Counted from the first letter of the stretch, positions 1 through 7,167 are shown. The stretch is DNA of 9,283 nt from Candidatus Zophobacter franzmannii (GCA_030765245.1 JAVCCX010000439.1:1-9283); one strand, 5' to 3'. Made by a program: numbers and translations. Notes: a model not told the origin generated them from the sequence alone.

Positions 1-375
1 GATGATAATGATGCTCTTGCCTTGGGTCTACAAAAACCTTATACTTGGCTACGAAGTGCTGAGATAGAATTGTTAGTGAATATGCACTCAAACTTATCAG
101 TTTCTGATAGTGTTTGGGTTATAGAAGTCGGTACAATAGATTCGAATGAAATTAGTACAGATGAAGTGGAAGTTGATATTCAGTATGAAATTGAGAAAAG
201 GAAGGGACCCCACGATCCTAATGCTCATATTGAAGACCCAGACTTTGTCGGTGAAGCGACTCTTATTTTTATAGAAGTTTCCGGGTATTGGGAACTTAAA
301 AGATGGTACGATATCAGGAAAGATGGTGCAACTAATCCAACATGGGGAATACTAAAGTATGAATATGTACAGTAA
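1..375 (+). CDS. Probable NTF2-like protein, 3' end only
   Basis: The reading frame is open from the first base to a TAA at 373-375, so the gene begins before the window and 124 residues are visible. The segment is soluble and acidic, with alternating beta-like stretches, and ends in a WELKRWYDIR ... TWGILKYEY pattern. That ending (aromatic strand, W-D, then SWG/TWG-x-LK) is what I know from NTF2-like/SnoaL-type lipoproteins, where it forms the last strands of the curved sheet. The next gene ends similarly (RWSIIIWRD), so the two look like diverged tandem paralogues. A lipoprotein signal would lie upstream of the window and cannot be seen. No catalytic residues can be named. The last 17 bases overlap the start of the next gene, which suggests co-transcription and coupled translation. 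The fold call is an inference from the C-terminal pattern only. Confidence 0.6.
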   Translation, partial: DDNDALALGLQKPYTWLRSAEIELLVNMHSNLSVSDSVWVIEVGTIDSNEISTDEVEVDIQYEIEKRKGPHDPNAHIEDPDFVGEATLIFIEVSGYWELKRWYDIRKDGATNPTWGILKYEYVQ

Positions 376-958
376 AATTGCAGTGCTTATTGTTTTACTA
401 ACACTACTGCTTAGTGGCTGTAGTGAAAACCCCTTTAATCCCCAGACTATAGATGTTGATGTTGCTACAACTAACTATGATTTCTCGACAAAGAATAGTG
501 TAATTGATAATCTTGTCAGTGCATACGAACAGCTAAATGTTGATCTGTTTAAACAGTGTTTAGCTGAAGACTTCAGATTTGAGCTCATTGCTCAAGATGC
601 AGACGAGATTGGTATAGATATGGATGGAGATGGTATCAAAGACAGTTGGTGGGGATATCAACAGGAAGTTAGATACCATGAGAACCTTTTTGAAAATGGC
701 TCATCAGATAATACTTTTCCTCCTCCAGATCAGATTACCCTTGAAATTCCTGTGAATCAGATTGAATGGCAGACCGATTCAGAATATGAAGAAGAAGGAT
801 ATGTATATAAAGATGTAAGATTCAGTCTCCTTCTGCAATATTCTGGTGGACAGACATTTAACTCTAATGGTTATGTCCGTTTCTATCTTGTAAACGAAGG
901 CACAGATGAAGAACAACGGTGGAGTATTATTATTTGGCGTGATAACTCCTGGTTATAG
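359..958 (+). CDS. NTF2-like lipoprotein with a DxDxDG loop
   Basis: A 199-residue protein. A lysine at residue 6 and a hydrophobic stretch (residues 7-18) lead to the lipobox LLSGC, with Cys21 as the predicted lipidated residue, so the mature protein is probably membrane-anchored in the envelope. Residues 47-75 (IDNLVSAYEQLNVDLF...) match the opening helices of NTF2-like domains, and the C-terminus has the matching strand ending RWSIIIWRD. Residues 87-95 read DMDGDGIKD, the DxDxDGxxD spacing of calcium-binding loops. WWGY and an E-x-x-x-x-ENLF segment follow. The ATG at 359 has GGGGA ten bases upstream; ATG 365 is a possible alternative. It overlaps the preceding gene and stops three bases before ruvX, so it belongs to the same operon. 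The function is unknown; the fold rests on pattern recognition. Confidence 0.75.
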   Translation: MNMYSKIAVLIVLLTLLLSGCSENPFNPQTIDVDVATTNYDFSTKNSVIDNLVSAYEQLNVDLFKQCLAEDFRFELIAQDADEIGIDMDGDGIKDSWWGYQQEVRYHENLFENGSSDNTFPPPDQITLEIPVNQIEWQTDSEYEEEGYVYKDVRFSLLLQYSGGQTFNSNGYVRFYLVNEGTDEEQRWSIIIWRDNSWL

Positions 959-961
959 TTT

Positions 962-1378
962 ATGCTTAGTCGGATAATGGCCGTAGATTACGGCGAGAAG
1001 AGAATTGGTATAGCCCACACTGATTTGTTGCAGATGTTTGCAAAACCCTTTAAAACAATTCCAAACCAAGGTCCTGAAAAGACAATCCTGGCAATCAACG
1101 AACTTATTAAAGAGAAAGAAGTTAGTACTTTAGTCTTAGGCTTACCTCTTGGACTTGAAGGACAAGAGACAGCTAAGACAAGAGAAGTTCTTGCTTTTGC
1201 AGAAATACTTAGAGCAGGGATTACTGTCCCTTTAGAAATGTGGGATGAACGACTTACAACCTATGAAGCAAAGTTGGAGTTGATTAAAATGGGTTACGAC
1301 CCGATAAAGGGTCGCAAGCTAATCGATGCTTTGGCGGCATATATGATATTAAGAAGTTATTTAGAGACTCAATCTTAG
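962..1378 (+). CDS. ruvX: RuvX/YqgF-type Holliday junction resolvase-like nuclease
   Basis: At 138 residues this is the normal length for the YqgF family, an RNase H-like fold in the cytoplasm. Members are annotated as putative Holliday junction resolvases, and the E. coli protein is linked to 16S rRNA 5'-end processing. All family motifs are present: AVDYGEKRIGIA (residues 7-18, Asp9), LGLPLGLEG (59-67), WDERLTT (94-100, Asp95/Glu96) and IDALAAYMIL (121-130, Asp122). The acidic residues are the expected metal-binding set. The ATG at 962 is chosen because it gives the usual short lead before the first strand. No clear Shine-Dalgarno sequence precedes it, and the upstream stop codon is three bases away, so coupled translation is likely. 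mltG starts on the very next base. Close linkage of ruvX and mltG is also known from Firmicutes such as Bacillus subtilis. Confidence 0.95.
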   Translation: MLSRIMAVDYGEKRIGIAHTDLLQMFAKPFKTIPNQGPEKTILAINELIKEKEVSTLVLGLPLGLEGQETAKTREVLAFAEILRAGITVPLEMWDERLTTYEAKLELIKMGYDPIKGRKLIDALAAYMILRSYLETQS

Positions 1379-2368
1379 ATGAAGAATAGATCATATTGGT
1401 TTATGATTATCACAATCATTCTACTTGTACTGCTTATTGGCGTTGGTTTCCTTACAATTCCCAGACAAATCGAAAGAACTATAATCGTTATTGGCAAGGG
1501 AGACTCTGCAAGCAAAATAGCCCAGAATCTTGTAGATAACAATCTTATATATTCTACTTTCATTTTTAAGCTATACACTAAGATTTCCGGTTGTGATAAG
1601 AAGATGAAACCGGGTAGATATATATTTGAGGAAGAATCAAATCTATTTATTACAATAAACAAGATTTGTAACGGTGATTATGAACTAATGAGATTCACTG
1701 TTCCTGAAGGATTATCTCTGGAAATAACACTTAATCAAATAGCAGGTTCACTTAACTTCACTCGAAGCAGTTTAGATTCATTAGCCAATAACAGTGAGTT
1801 CTGTGAGGAAGTTACCGGGTTTGACATAGGTTCTCTTGAAGGATTCCTTTATCCTGAGACCTACCATGTAGAAGATGATAGTACTCCTGAACAAGTACTG
1901 AAGATCATGGTAAAACAAGGTCAGCGACTTTTTAAACAGGCAGGTGTTGGAAGTTTAGAGCAACTAAGTTATTATGAAACACTAGTTCTTGCCTCTATCG
2001 TCGAGAAGGAAGCAAAGAATAGGGAAGAGATGCCAATTATTGCAGATGTATATCGTAAACGGCTCAAACTTAGGATGAAGCTTGGTGCGAGCCCTACGGT
2101 GCAATACTTACTCGAGAAGCAGGGCAAGCATCGAGAGTTTCTCTACTATAAAGATACAGAGATAGAATCACCTTATAATACTTACCTTAATTATGGACTA
2201 CCTCCAACTCCAATTTGTAGTCCTTCAATATATGCTGTCAATGCTGTTTTAGAGCCAGCCAATACTGAATACCTTTATTTCTTTGCAGATGGAGCCGGTG
2301 GACATATTTTCACTAAATCCTATCAGGAACACCTTGATCAAAGAAGAAGTATGAGAAGGAAGAAGTAA
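1379..2368 (+). CDS. mltG: Endolytic murein transglycosylase MltG (YceG-like)
   Basis: A 329-residue, single-pass inner-membrane protein that cleaves nascent glycan strands and is thought to set strand length during cell-wall synthesis. Residues 7-27 form the N-terminal membrane helix. Residues about 32-99 form a LysM-like region ending in KPGRYIF...NGD. The catalytic YceG domain follows: RFTVPEG (105-111), EGFLYPETY (154-162), LASIVEKEA (204-212, where Glu209 is the expected catalytic acid), LGASPTVQYLL (235-245), SPYNTY..GLPP (264-276) and YLYFFADGAGGHIFTKSYQEH (298-318). LGASPTVQY replaces the more common LQ-DPTV-Y form but keeps the PTV core. Length and motif order are normal for the family. 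Its ATG follows the ruvX stop codon with no gap. A strong hairpin 28 bases after the stop ends the operon. Confidence 0.96.
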   Translation: MKNRSYWFMIITIILLVLLIGVGFLTIPRQIERTIIVIGKGDSASKIAQNLVDNNLIYSTFIFKLYTKISGCDKKMKPGRYIFEEESNLFITINKICNGDYELMRFTVPEGLSLEITLNQIAGSLNFTRSSLDSLANNSEFCEEVTGFDIGSLEGFLYPETYHVEDDSTPEQVLKIMVKQGQRLFKQAGVGSLEQLSYYETLVLASIVEKEAKNREEMPIIADVYRKRLKLRMKLGASPTVQYLLEKQGKHREFLYYKDTEIESPYNTYLNYGLPPTPICSPSIYAVNAVLEPANTEYLYFFADGAGGHIFTKSYQEHLDQRRSMRRKK

Positions 2369-2395
2369 ACTAATACAAGTTTTCGAGACAATAGA

Positions 2396-2425
2396 AAAAG
2401 GGCAGATGGTAACATCTGCCCTTTT
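2396..2425. terminator. Bidirectional intrinsic terminator
   Basis: A perfect 13-bp inverted repeat: AAAAGGGCAGATG at 2396-2408, a GTAA loop, then CATCTGCCCTTTT at 2413-2425. The GC-rich core is bordered by A on the left and T on the right, so transcripts in either direction end in a U run. It sits between the convergent ends of mltG (plus) and the ABC permease (minus), 28 and 13 bases from their stop codons, and can terminate both operons. Confidence 0.92.
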
Positions 2426-2438
2426 AAAGTGTTATTAT

Positions 2439-3659
2439 CTATTCATACCTTAAGGCATCAATTGGGTTCAGGTTCGCTGCTTTCTTTGCAGGATAGAAAC
2501 CGAAGAAGATACCAACGGCTCCTGAGAAAGTAAAGGCAGAGAACACTACCCATGGATTGATATAAGGGACTAACTCGGTAAATTTGGTTAGCCCATGGGC
2601 TATCAAGAATGAGAGGATAATCCCAATTGCCCCTCCAGTCAGACTAAGAACTATAGCTTCTGTTAGGAACTGCATTAGCACATCTTTGCTTCTGGCTCCA
2701 AGAGAGAGTCTTATCCCAATCTCTCTAGTTCTTTCAGTAACGGAAACGAGCATAATATTCATAATGCCTATTCCGCCTACAAGCAGTGAAACTCCTGCAA
2801 TACTACCTAAGAGCATTGTCAATGTCTTGCTTGTTTCTGACGCCATCTCAACCATCTCACTCTGGTTTCTTATCCTGAAGTCAGGGTCCTCACCAGGAGC
2901 AAGCTTATGGGTCTTACGCAGGGCTGTGTCAATCTCCTCTTCAGCAATGCTCATAGTTTCATCAGATGTAGCACTGACATATATCCTATCAACATCTCGA
3001 CGACCTTTAAGCCGATATAGAACTGTCTTTGAGGGAGCTAAGACAATATCATCCTGATCCTGTCCCCATGAGTTCTGTCCCTTAGAATCAAGCACTCCGA
3101 TTATCTTGAATGGAGTATTCCTAATTCTGAGTTTCTGTCCAAATGGGTCAATTCCCTGGAAAAGCTCATCAGCTACAGTTTTACCAATAATACAAACTTT
3201 TTTCTTACTCTCAACTTCGCGTTTTGTAAAGATTCTACCACTTGATAGATCCCAATTCCTAATCAGGAAGTAATCCGGATCTACACCCTCAACGGATGTA
3301 CTCCAGTTACCGGTTCCACCAATTAGTTGACCACTGGACTTTATTATTGCTGAAACTCCCGAGAGGCTTGGACAGGAGATCTTTAATTCTTCAATGTCAT
3401 CATAGGTAAGGCTATTGCGTCCACCACTGGCACCTTTGCTCACACTCTGAACCTTACGCCAGTTAGGGGATATCATCAACATATTCGTTCCCATAGAACT
3501 GAATGACTCTTTAATCCTTCTCTGAGAACCTTCGCCAATCGCAACCATCACGATAACTGAACTCACACCAATGATTATACCCAGTGAGGTGAGTAGGCTT
3601 CGCATCTTATTCTTCATGATGCTTTTAATAGCTATTTTATATAGATTAGACCATTTCAT
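2439..3659 (-). CDS. MacB/FtsX-type ABC transporter permease
   Basis: A 406-residue permease with the four-helix MacB layout: an N-terminal membrane helix (about residues 21-42, SLLTSLGIIIGVSSVIVMVAIGEG), a large periplasmic MacB_PCD domain (about 45-275), and three C-terminal FtsX-type helices (about 280-306, 330-355, 370-390). The cytoplasmic loop VTERTREIGIRLSLGAR and the ending AANLNPIDALRYE are hallmarks of the family. It should pair with the ATPase and adaptor upstream to form a tripartite, mechanotransmission-type exporter or outer-membrane-directed transporter; the substrate cannot be read from sequence. I place the start at ATG 3659 rather than 3671 because GGAG lies six bases before it, whereas no Shine-Dalgarno sequence precedes 3671. 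The start lies inside the 3' end of the ATPase gene (14-base overlap), so translation is probably coupled. Confidence 0.93.
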   Translation of the reverse strand: MKWSNLYKIAIKSIMKNKMRSLLTSLGIIIGVSSVIVMVAIGEGSQRRIKESFSSMGTNMLMISPNWRKVQSVSKGASGGRNSLTYDDIEELKISCPSLSGVSAIIKSSGQLIGGTGNWSTSVEGVDPDYFLIRNWDLSSGRIFTKREVESKKKVCIIGKTVADELFQGIDPFGQKLRIRNTPFKIIGVLDSKGQNSWGQDQDDIVLAPSKTVLYRLKGRRDVDRIYVSATSDETMSIAEEEIDTALRKTHKLAPGEDPDFRIRNQSEMVEMASETSKTLTMLLGSIAGVSLLVGGIGIMNIMLVSVTERTREIGIRLSLGARSKDVLMQFLTEAIVLSLTGGAIGIILSFLIAHGLTKFTELVPYINPWVVFSAFTFSGAVGIFFGFYPAKKAANLNPIDALRYE

Positions 3660-4398
3660 GAATCGCTCCATCTGTTACACTTTGAAGAACTTCAGTAGCA
3701 ATAAGTCTATCTTCTACGATAAAGTCTTCGATAATCTTTCCATCCCTAAGCACTATGTTTCGTTTTGCGTATTTGGCTATATCTCTTTCATGAGTAACCA
3801 ATATAATTGTAATCCCCTGGGTATTCAGTTCTTGGAATAGAGCCATTACTTCTTTCGAAGTCCTGCTATCAAGAGTACGTGTTGGCTCATCTGCCAGGAG
3901 TAACGCCGGTTCAGTCACCAATGCTCTTGCTATTGCGACTCTCTGTTGCTGACCACCTGATAATTGATTCGGTTCATGGTCAATTCTGTCGGATAGCCCT
4001 ACTTTGTCTAATGACTCTTTCGCTTTTATTTCCGGATGTTTAATTCTATTATTTCTGTCATAAAGAAGAGGTAGTTCCACATTCTCTAACGCTGTAGTAC
4101 GGGGGAGGAGGTTAAATCCTTGAAACACGAAACCTATCTTTTGGTTTCTTATATCAGCGTATTCATTTCTACTAAGGTTTTTAACATTCACTGAGTCCAG
4201 AACATACTCACCTTCATTGATATTATCCAAGCATCCAATGATATTCATCAGAGTGGACTTCCCTGAACCAGAAGAACCCATTATGGCAACAAATTCACCT
4301 TCATCAATTGTTAAGTCAACGCCCTGAAGAGCTTTAACTACAACATCTCCGACATAATAGTTTTTCTTTACTTGGGACATCTCTATAATTCTATTCAT
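3646..4398 (-). CDS. MacB/LolD-type ABC transporter ATP-binding protein
   Basis: A 250-residue nucleotide-binding subunit of the MacB/LolD/FtsE group. Visible motifs are Walker A GSSGSGKST (41-49), the Q-loop in VFQGFNLLP (Gln93), the signature LSGGQQQR (146-153), Walker B LLLADE (166-171), D-loop Leu176-Asp177, and the switch His203 in VTHERD. All catalytic residues are intact. One oddity is PTRTLDS, where the family normally has PTGNLDS or PTGALDS, changing the residues between Walker B and the D-loop. About 30 residues follow the core, slightly more than the minimum. The ATG at 4398 lies eight bases after the adaptor stop codon, with a weak AGG upstream. The gene overlaps the permease gene, so ATPase and permease are separate chains, unlike the fused MacB of E. 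coli. Confidence 0.95.
   Translation of the reverse strand: MNRIIEMSQVKKNYYVGDVVVKALQGVDLTIDEGEFVAIMGSSGSGKSTLMNIIGCLDNINEGEYVLDSVNVKNLSRNEYADIRNQKIGFVFQGFNLLPRTTALENVELPLLYDRNNRIKHPEIKAKESLDKVGLSDRIDHEPNQLSGGQQQRVAIARALVTEPALLLADEPTRTLDSRTSKEVMALFQELNTQGITIILVTHERDIAKYAKRNIVLRDGKIIEDFIVEDRLIATEVLQSVTDGAIHEMV
3666..3669 (-). promoter_or_regulatory. Ribosome binding site deciding the permease start
   Basis: The minus strand reads GGAG, six bases, then ATG at 3659-3657. This motif overlaps the alternative in-frame ATG at 3671-3669, which has no purine-rich motif upstream. The spacing therefore favours initiation at 3659. The site lies inside the coding sequence of the ATPase gene. Confidence 0.6.
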
Positions 4399-4406
4399 TG
4401 AGTTAC

Positions 4407-5675
4407 CTAAAAGAGAGAGCGTTTCATATAACCGGGAACATTGGATTCCCGTTTTTGTTTCATTATTACATTCATTCCTTCATCTACACCTTCTCCTGAC
4501 ACCTCAGTATAGAGACCATCAGTTGCTCCGGTTTTTATTCTAGCCATTTTTAACTTACCACTTTCATCTTCATACCAAAGTCTTCCTGAATCTCTTGTTG
4601 AACGGTTATTCCCGGATCCACCAGGGTTTCCACTCATACCACCTTGAGGAGCTCCACCGGCACCACGTTCTTTCCTTTTGGCTTCAAGTTCTTTCTTTTT
4701 CTCAGGAGACATAGTCTTTCTCATTTCTTTCATCACTTCCATCATCAAATCCCGATTGGGCTGATATTTAAGAGCTGAGGTTTGGACCATAAGTACATCC
4801 ATCTGCTGTTCTACAATAAACTCAACAGTAGCTGTCATACCCGGGAGAAGAATGCTTTTCTTATTATCTGTTTCAACAACAACGGTGTAGTTAACCACAT
4901 TAGAAACAGTCTGAGGTTGCAATCTTATCTGCTTTGCAACACCTTTGAACTCGAGGTCTTGATAGCTTTCAACAGTAAACAGAACTTCCATGCCTTCTTT
5001 GATTTGCCCAATATCACTCTCATCTACAAGGGCATAAATCTGCATCTTTGAAAGGTCTTCTGCAATAGTAAATAGGGTAGGAGTTGAATAACTCGATGCA
5101 ACGGTCTGTCCCTCTTCAATCTTACGGTTAATGATTGTACCATTAATCGGAGAACGGATAATTGCATATTTTGAAAGATTATTTACATGCTTCTCATATG
5201 TTGCTTGAGCAGAGACTAAGGACGCTTGAGCGGAGAGAAAGTTTGTTTCTGTAGATTGAAGGTCTAAATCTGAGATAAAGCCCTTTTTATGAAGCTCAAG
5301 GTCACTCTTATACTTCATATCTGAGAGGTCATATTGAGCTTGGATTCGCGTCAGGTCTGCGCGAGATGTTCTGACATTGATAGATAACTGTGTCGTATCT
5401 AACACCGCAAGGACCTGATTCTTCTTCACAACATCATTGAAATCAACATAGACTCTATCAACAGTACCGGATAGCTCAGTACCAACAGCCACAGAACCAA
5501 TTGGTTCCAGTGTCCCGGTACATGTTACGATGTTCTCAATGTTCCCTCGTTTAACAGGGGTAAACTCAAACCTACTGGTTTCAGTATCAGCACCTTTTGG
5601 TTTGAATAGATAAAATCCTGCAAATGCAAGGGCAATTACAGCAACAATAATTAAAAATACTACGAATTTTTTCAT
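4407..5675 (-). CDS. MacA-like periplasmic adaptor (HlyD/RND-type membrane fusion protein)
   Basis: A 422-residue adaptor that would bridge an inner-membrane MacB-type transporter and an outer-membrane TolC-like channel. Residues 4-23 form the N-terminal membrane anchor. The first lipoyl half follows (about 56-95, GTELSGTVDRVYVDFNDVVKKNQVLAVLD), then an alpha-hairpin (about 96-168), the second lipoyl half (about 170-195, IIRSPINGTIINRKIEEGQTV), a beta-barrel (about 205-290) and a membrane-proximal region (297-end, with KTGATDGLYTEVSGEGVDEGMNVI). The hairpin is short, as in MacA-type rather than long-hairpin adaptors. Residues 308-366 form a charged helix followed by a Gly-rich stretch inserted in the membrane-proximal domain. 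ATG 5675 has AAGGA seven bases upstream. It is the first gene of a three-gene operon; no TolC gene is in the window. Confidence 0.93.
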   Translation of the reverse strand: MKKFVVFLIIVAVIALAFAGFYLFKPKGADTETSRFEFTPVKRGNIENIVTCTGTLEPIGSVAVGTELSGTVDRVYVDFNDVVKKNQVLAVLDTTQLSINVRTSRADLTRIQAQYDLSDMKYKSDLELHKKGFISDLDLQSTETNFLSAQASLVSAQATYEKHVNNLSKYAIIRSPINGTIINRKIEEGQTVASSYSTPTLFTIAEDLSKMQIYALVDESDIGQIKEGMEVLFTVESYQDLEFKGVAKQIRLQPQTVSNVVNYTVVVETDNKKSILLPGMTATVEFIVEQQMDVLMVQTSALKYQPNRDLMMEVMKEMRKTMSPEKKKELEAKRKERGAGGAPQGGMSGNPGGSGNNRSTRDSGRLWYEDESGKLKMARIKTGATDGLYTEVSGEGVDEGMNVIMKQKRESNVPGYMKRSLF

Positions 5676-5823
5676 CTCTTTTCCTTTATCTAACTACATT
5701 TAATTTTAAAATCTGCATCCACAGAGTGACACTTACAATCTATGACAAGGAAATAAATTAATCCCTGCAAAATAACTATGTAACATTGCAAATTACAGAT
5801 TAGTATGGGATATGTTTTACATA

Positions 5824-5854
5824 AGAAAAACCCAACAAAATCAATTGCCGGGTT
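5824..5854 (-). terminator. Intrinsic terminator after the small membrane protein gene
   Basis: Read on the minus strand, AACCCGGCAA, a six-base loop, and TTGTTGGGTT form a ten-pair stem with two G-T pairs, followed by TTTCTT. It starts 32 bases after the stop of the gene at 5887-6285 and separates that gene from the adaptor operon, whose promoter must lie in 5676-5823. I found no promoter there with good -35 and -10 boxes. Confidence 0.75.
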
Positions 5855-5886
5855 CAAAATTAAGGATTATCTAATAATTCAATAAA

Positions 5887-6285
5887 TCAACTATCATCCG
5901 GAAGTATTCCAATCATTGAGCTCAAACTTTCAGCTGCTAACCTATCACTAAACCTGCTGATATGGGCTCCTCGATAATGAATAGATACATATTCACTCTT
6001 TGCTGGCGTAATAACATAAATATTTTTCCATGAAGCGAATGATGGCTTATCTTGAAAAACAGCAGTTTTATCCCTAAATGCTAAATTTATTATCAGTTTA
6101 CTCCGATATAATTCTCTCAGCTCAGCAATCATTTCTTGAGTAGATTTATTGGTTGTGATTTCAATTTTCTTCCATTTCTTGAAATTCTTAATACTAACTT
6201 TTTTTCTAACGATTATCACATAGACCGGTAGAAGAATAAGTATCTGAGTTATTAGAATTGCTGCAAGAAGGTTTACAATATTCAT
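5887..6285 (-). CDS. Small single-pass membrane protein of unknown function
   Basis: I do not recognise this 132-residue protein. Residues about 4-26 (VNLLAAILITQILILLPVYVIIV) form one strong membrane helix, followed by a basic patch (RKK...KNFKKWKK, 27-41). This predicts an outside N-terminus and a cytoplasmic C-terminal domain of about 90 residues by the positive-inside rule. That domain alternates helix-like (STQEMIAELRELYRSK) and strand-like segments and contains no cysteine and no obvious catalytic motif. An in-frame GTG at 6297 would add four residues, but ATG 6285 is preferred because GAGGA lies five bases upstream of it. The gene stands alone, with a good promoter at 6331-6359 and its own terminator, so it is not part of the transporter or oxidoreductase operons. 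Confidence 0.75.
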   Translation of the reverse strand: MNIVNLLAAILITQILILLPVYVIIVRKKVSIKNFKKWKKIEITTNKSTQEMIAELRELYRSKLIINLAFRDKTAVFQDKPSFASWKNIYVITPAKSEYVSIHYRGAHISRFSDRLAAESLSSMIGILPDDS

Positions 6286-6290
6286 ATCAT

Positions 6291-6295
6291 TCCTC
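6291..6295 (-). promoter_or_regulatory. Ribosome binding site of the small membrane protein
   Basis: GAGGA on the minus strand, five bases before ATG 6285. It overlaps the alternative GTG start at 6297, which it argues against. Confidence 0.65.
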
Positions 6296-6330
6296 ACTTT
6301 AAGTTACATTTAATAGCAAATATTGATGTT

Positions 6331-6359
6331 AAGATAGAAGTTTACAACGAATGCGTCAA
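6331..6359 (-). promoter_or_regulatory. Predicted housekeeping-type promoter
   Basis: The minus strand has TTGACG (6354-6359), a 17-base spacer, and TATCTT (6331-6336). These match the sigma-70 boxes at five of six and four of six positions with ideal spacing. Transcription would start near 6324, giving a leader of about 40 bases before ATG 6285. It lies between the terminator of the upstream operon and the small membrane protein gene, where a promoter is expected. Confidence 0.6.
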
Positions 6360-6418
6360 GTAAAAGAGTAAAAAGTGAAATAATAAGCTGAAGCTGATTA
6401 GGAATATAGCACCATTCA

Positions 6419-6446
6419 AAGAAGGGAACCTTTCGGTCCCTTTCTT
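6419..6446 (-). terminator. Probable intrinsic terminator after the oxidoreductase-like gene
   Basis: A hairpin begins two bases after the minus-strand stop codon. GGGACC pairs with GGTTCCC across a GAAA loop, with a one-base bulge, and the stem continues through AAGAA/TTCTT with a second bulge. A short, mixed TTCTTT tract ends it rather than a clean T run. Position and stability support a terminator; the weak T tract lowers confidence. Confidence 0.6.
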
Positions 6447-6447
6447 C

Positions 6448-7167
6448 TTATTCTTCTATAAATCCTTTCACTTCTCCGGGTGGAATCTGTTTCATCTCAA
6501 AGTCATCATTTACATCTCGCATAGGACCAGGCTCGATCAAACCCTTATCAGTGTAACCACGCTTTTCCCAATAACCGGGGATATAGTATTCCATCAATTC
6601 AATCTTCACAATACTCTTGGCTGATTTGTAACCCCAAAGACAGGGGACAAAACCACGGATAGGTCCACCGTAATCCTCAGTAAGATAGTTGCCATTGAAC
6701 TCCCAGGCCACAAGGGTCCGTTCTTTCAGAGCAATATCAATTGGGATTGAAGTATCATATATAAGGTCATGCGACCAGAATCTCACATATTTTACTGACT
6801 CTTTCGCACCAACTCTTTCGAGAATTTCAGAGACTTTAACGCCACCCCAGTCACCTTTCACTGACCATCTGGTCACGCTTGAGAGACGGGCATCGCTAAC
6901 TGTCTTAGGCATATCCATTAAATCCTGCCATGTAAAAGTAGTAGGGTTCTCACAGGCACCGGTAACTTCTAATGTCCAACTCTCTCTTCTGAGAGTACGG
7001 GGATGTCCTTCAGCCCAAAAGATAGGAGTATCAAGTTCTTCCAAAGTTTTAGTGGATTTCTCCATAGTATCAATAATCTCCTTTTCAATCTTCTGCTCTG
7101 TTGAAGCAGATTTCACACAGGATGTGAGTGAAACAAATATCAGCAGAATAAGTAGTTTAAAATTCAT
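6448..7167 (-). CDS. Lipoprotein with molybdopterin-oxidoreductase (sulfite oxidase-like) fold, metal-ligand Cys replaced by Ser
   Basis: A 239-residue protein. Residues 2-16 are a short hydrophobic signal ending in LTSC, with Cys17 as the lipidation site. The rest follows the small sulfite oxidase/YedY-like family in order: LEVTGACENPTTFTWQDLMDMP (66-87), SSVTRWSVKGDWGGVKVSEIL (96-116), LVAWEFNGNYLTEDYGGPIRGFVP (152-175), GYKSAKSI (179-186) and PGYWEKRGY (197-205). The family normally reads HCVTRWS at 96-102, where Cys binds molybdenum; here both His and Cys are Ser (Ser97, codon AGC at 6877-6879). There is no twin-arginine motif, although cofactor-loaded members usually use Tat. It may therefore be a non-catalytic or cofactor-free member. 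ATG 7167 starts directly at the signal peptide and overlaps the upstream stop by 11 bases; starts at 7188 or 7194 would only lengthen the N-terminal region. Confidence 0.85.
   Translation of the reverse strand: MNFKLLILLIFVSLTSCVKSASTEQKIEKEIIDTMEKSTKTLEELDTPIFWAEGHPRTLRRESWTLEVTGACENPTTFTWQDLMDMPKTVSDARLSSVTRWSVKGDWGGVKVSEILERVGAKESVKYVRFWSHDLIYDTSIPIDIALKERTLVAWEFNGNYLTEDYGGPIRGFVPCLWGYKSAKSIVKIELMEYYIPGYWEKRGYTDKGLIEPGPMRDVNDDFEMKQIPPGEVKGFIEE

Noticed and set aside
2584..3057. 157-residue plus-strand frame
   Set aside because: It is antisense to the ABC permease, whose family motifs are clear; a shadow frame.
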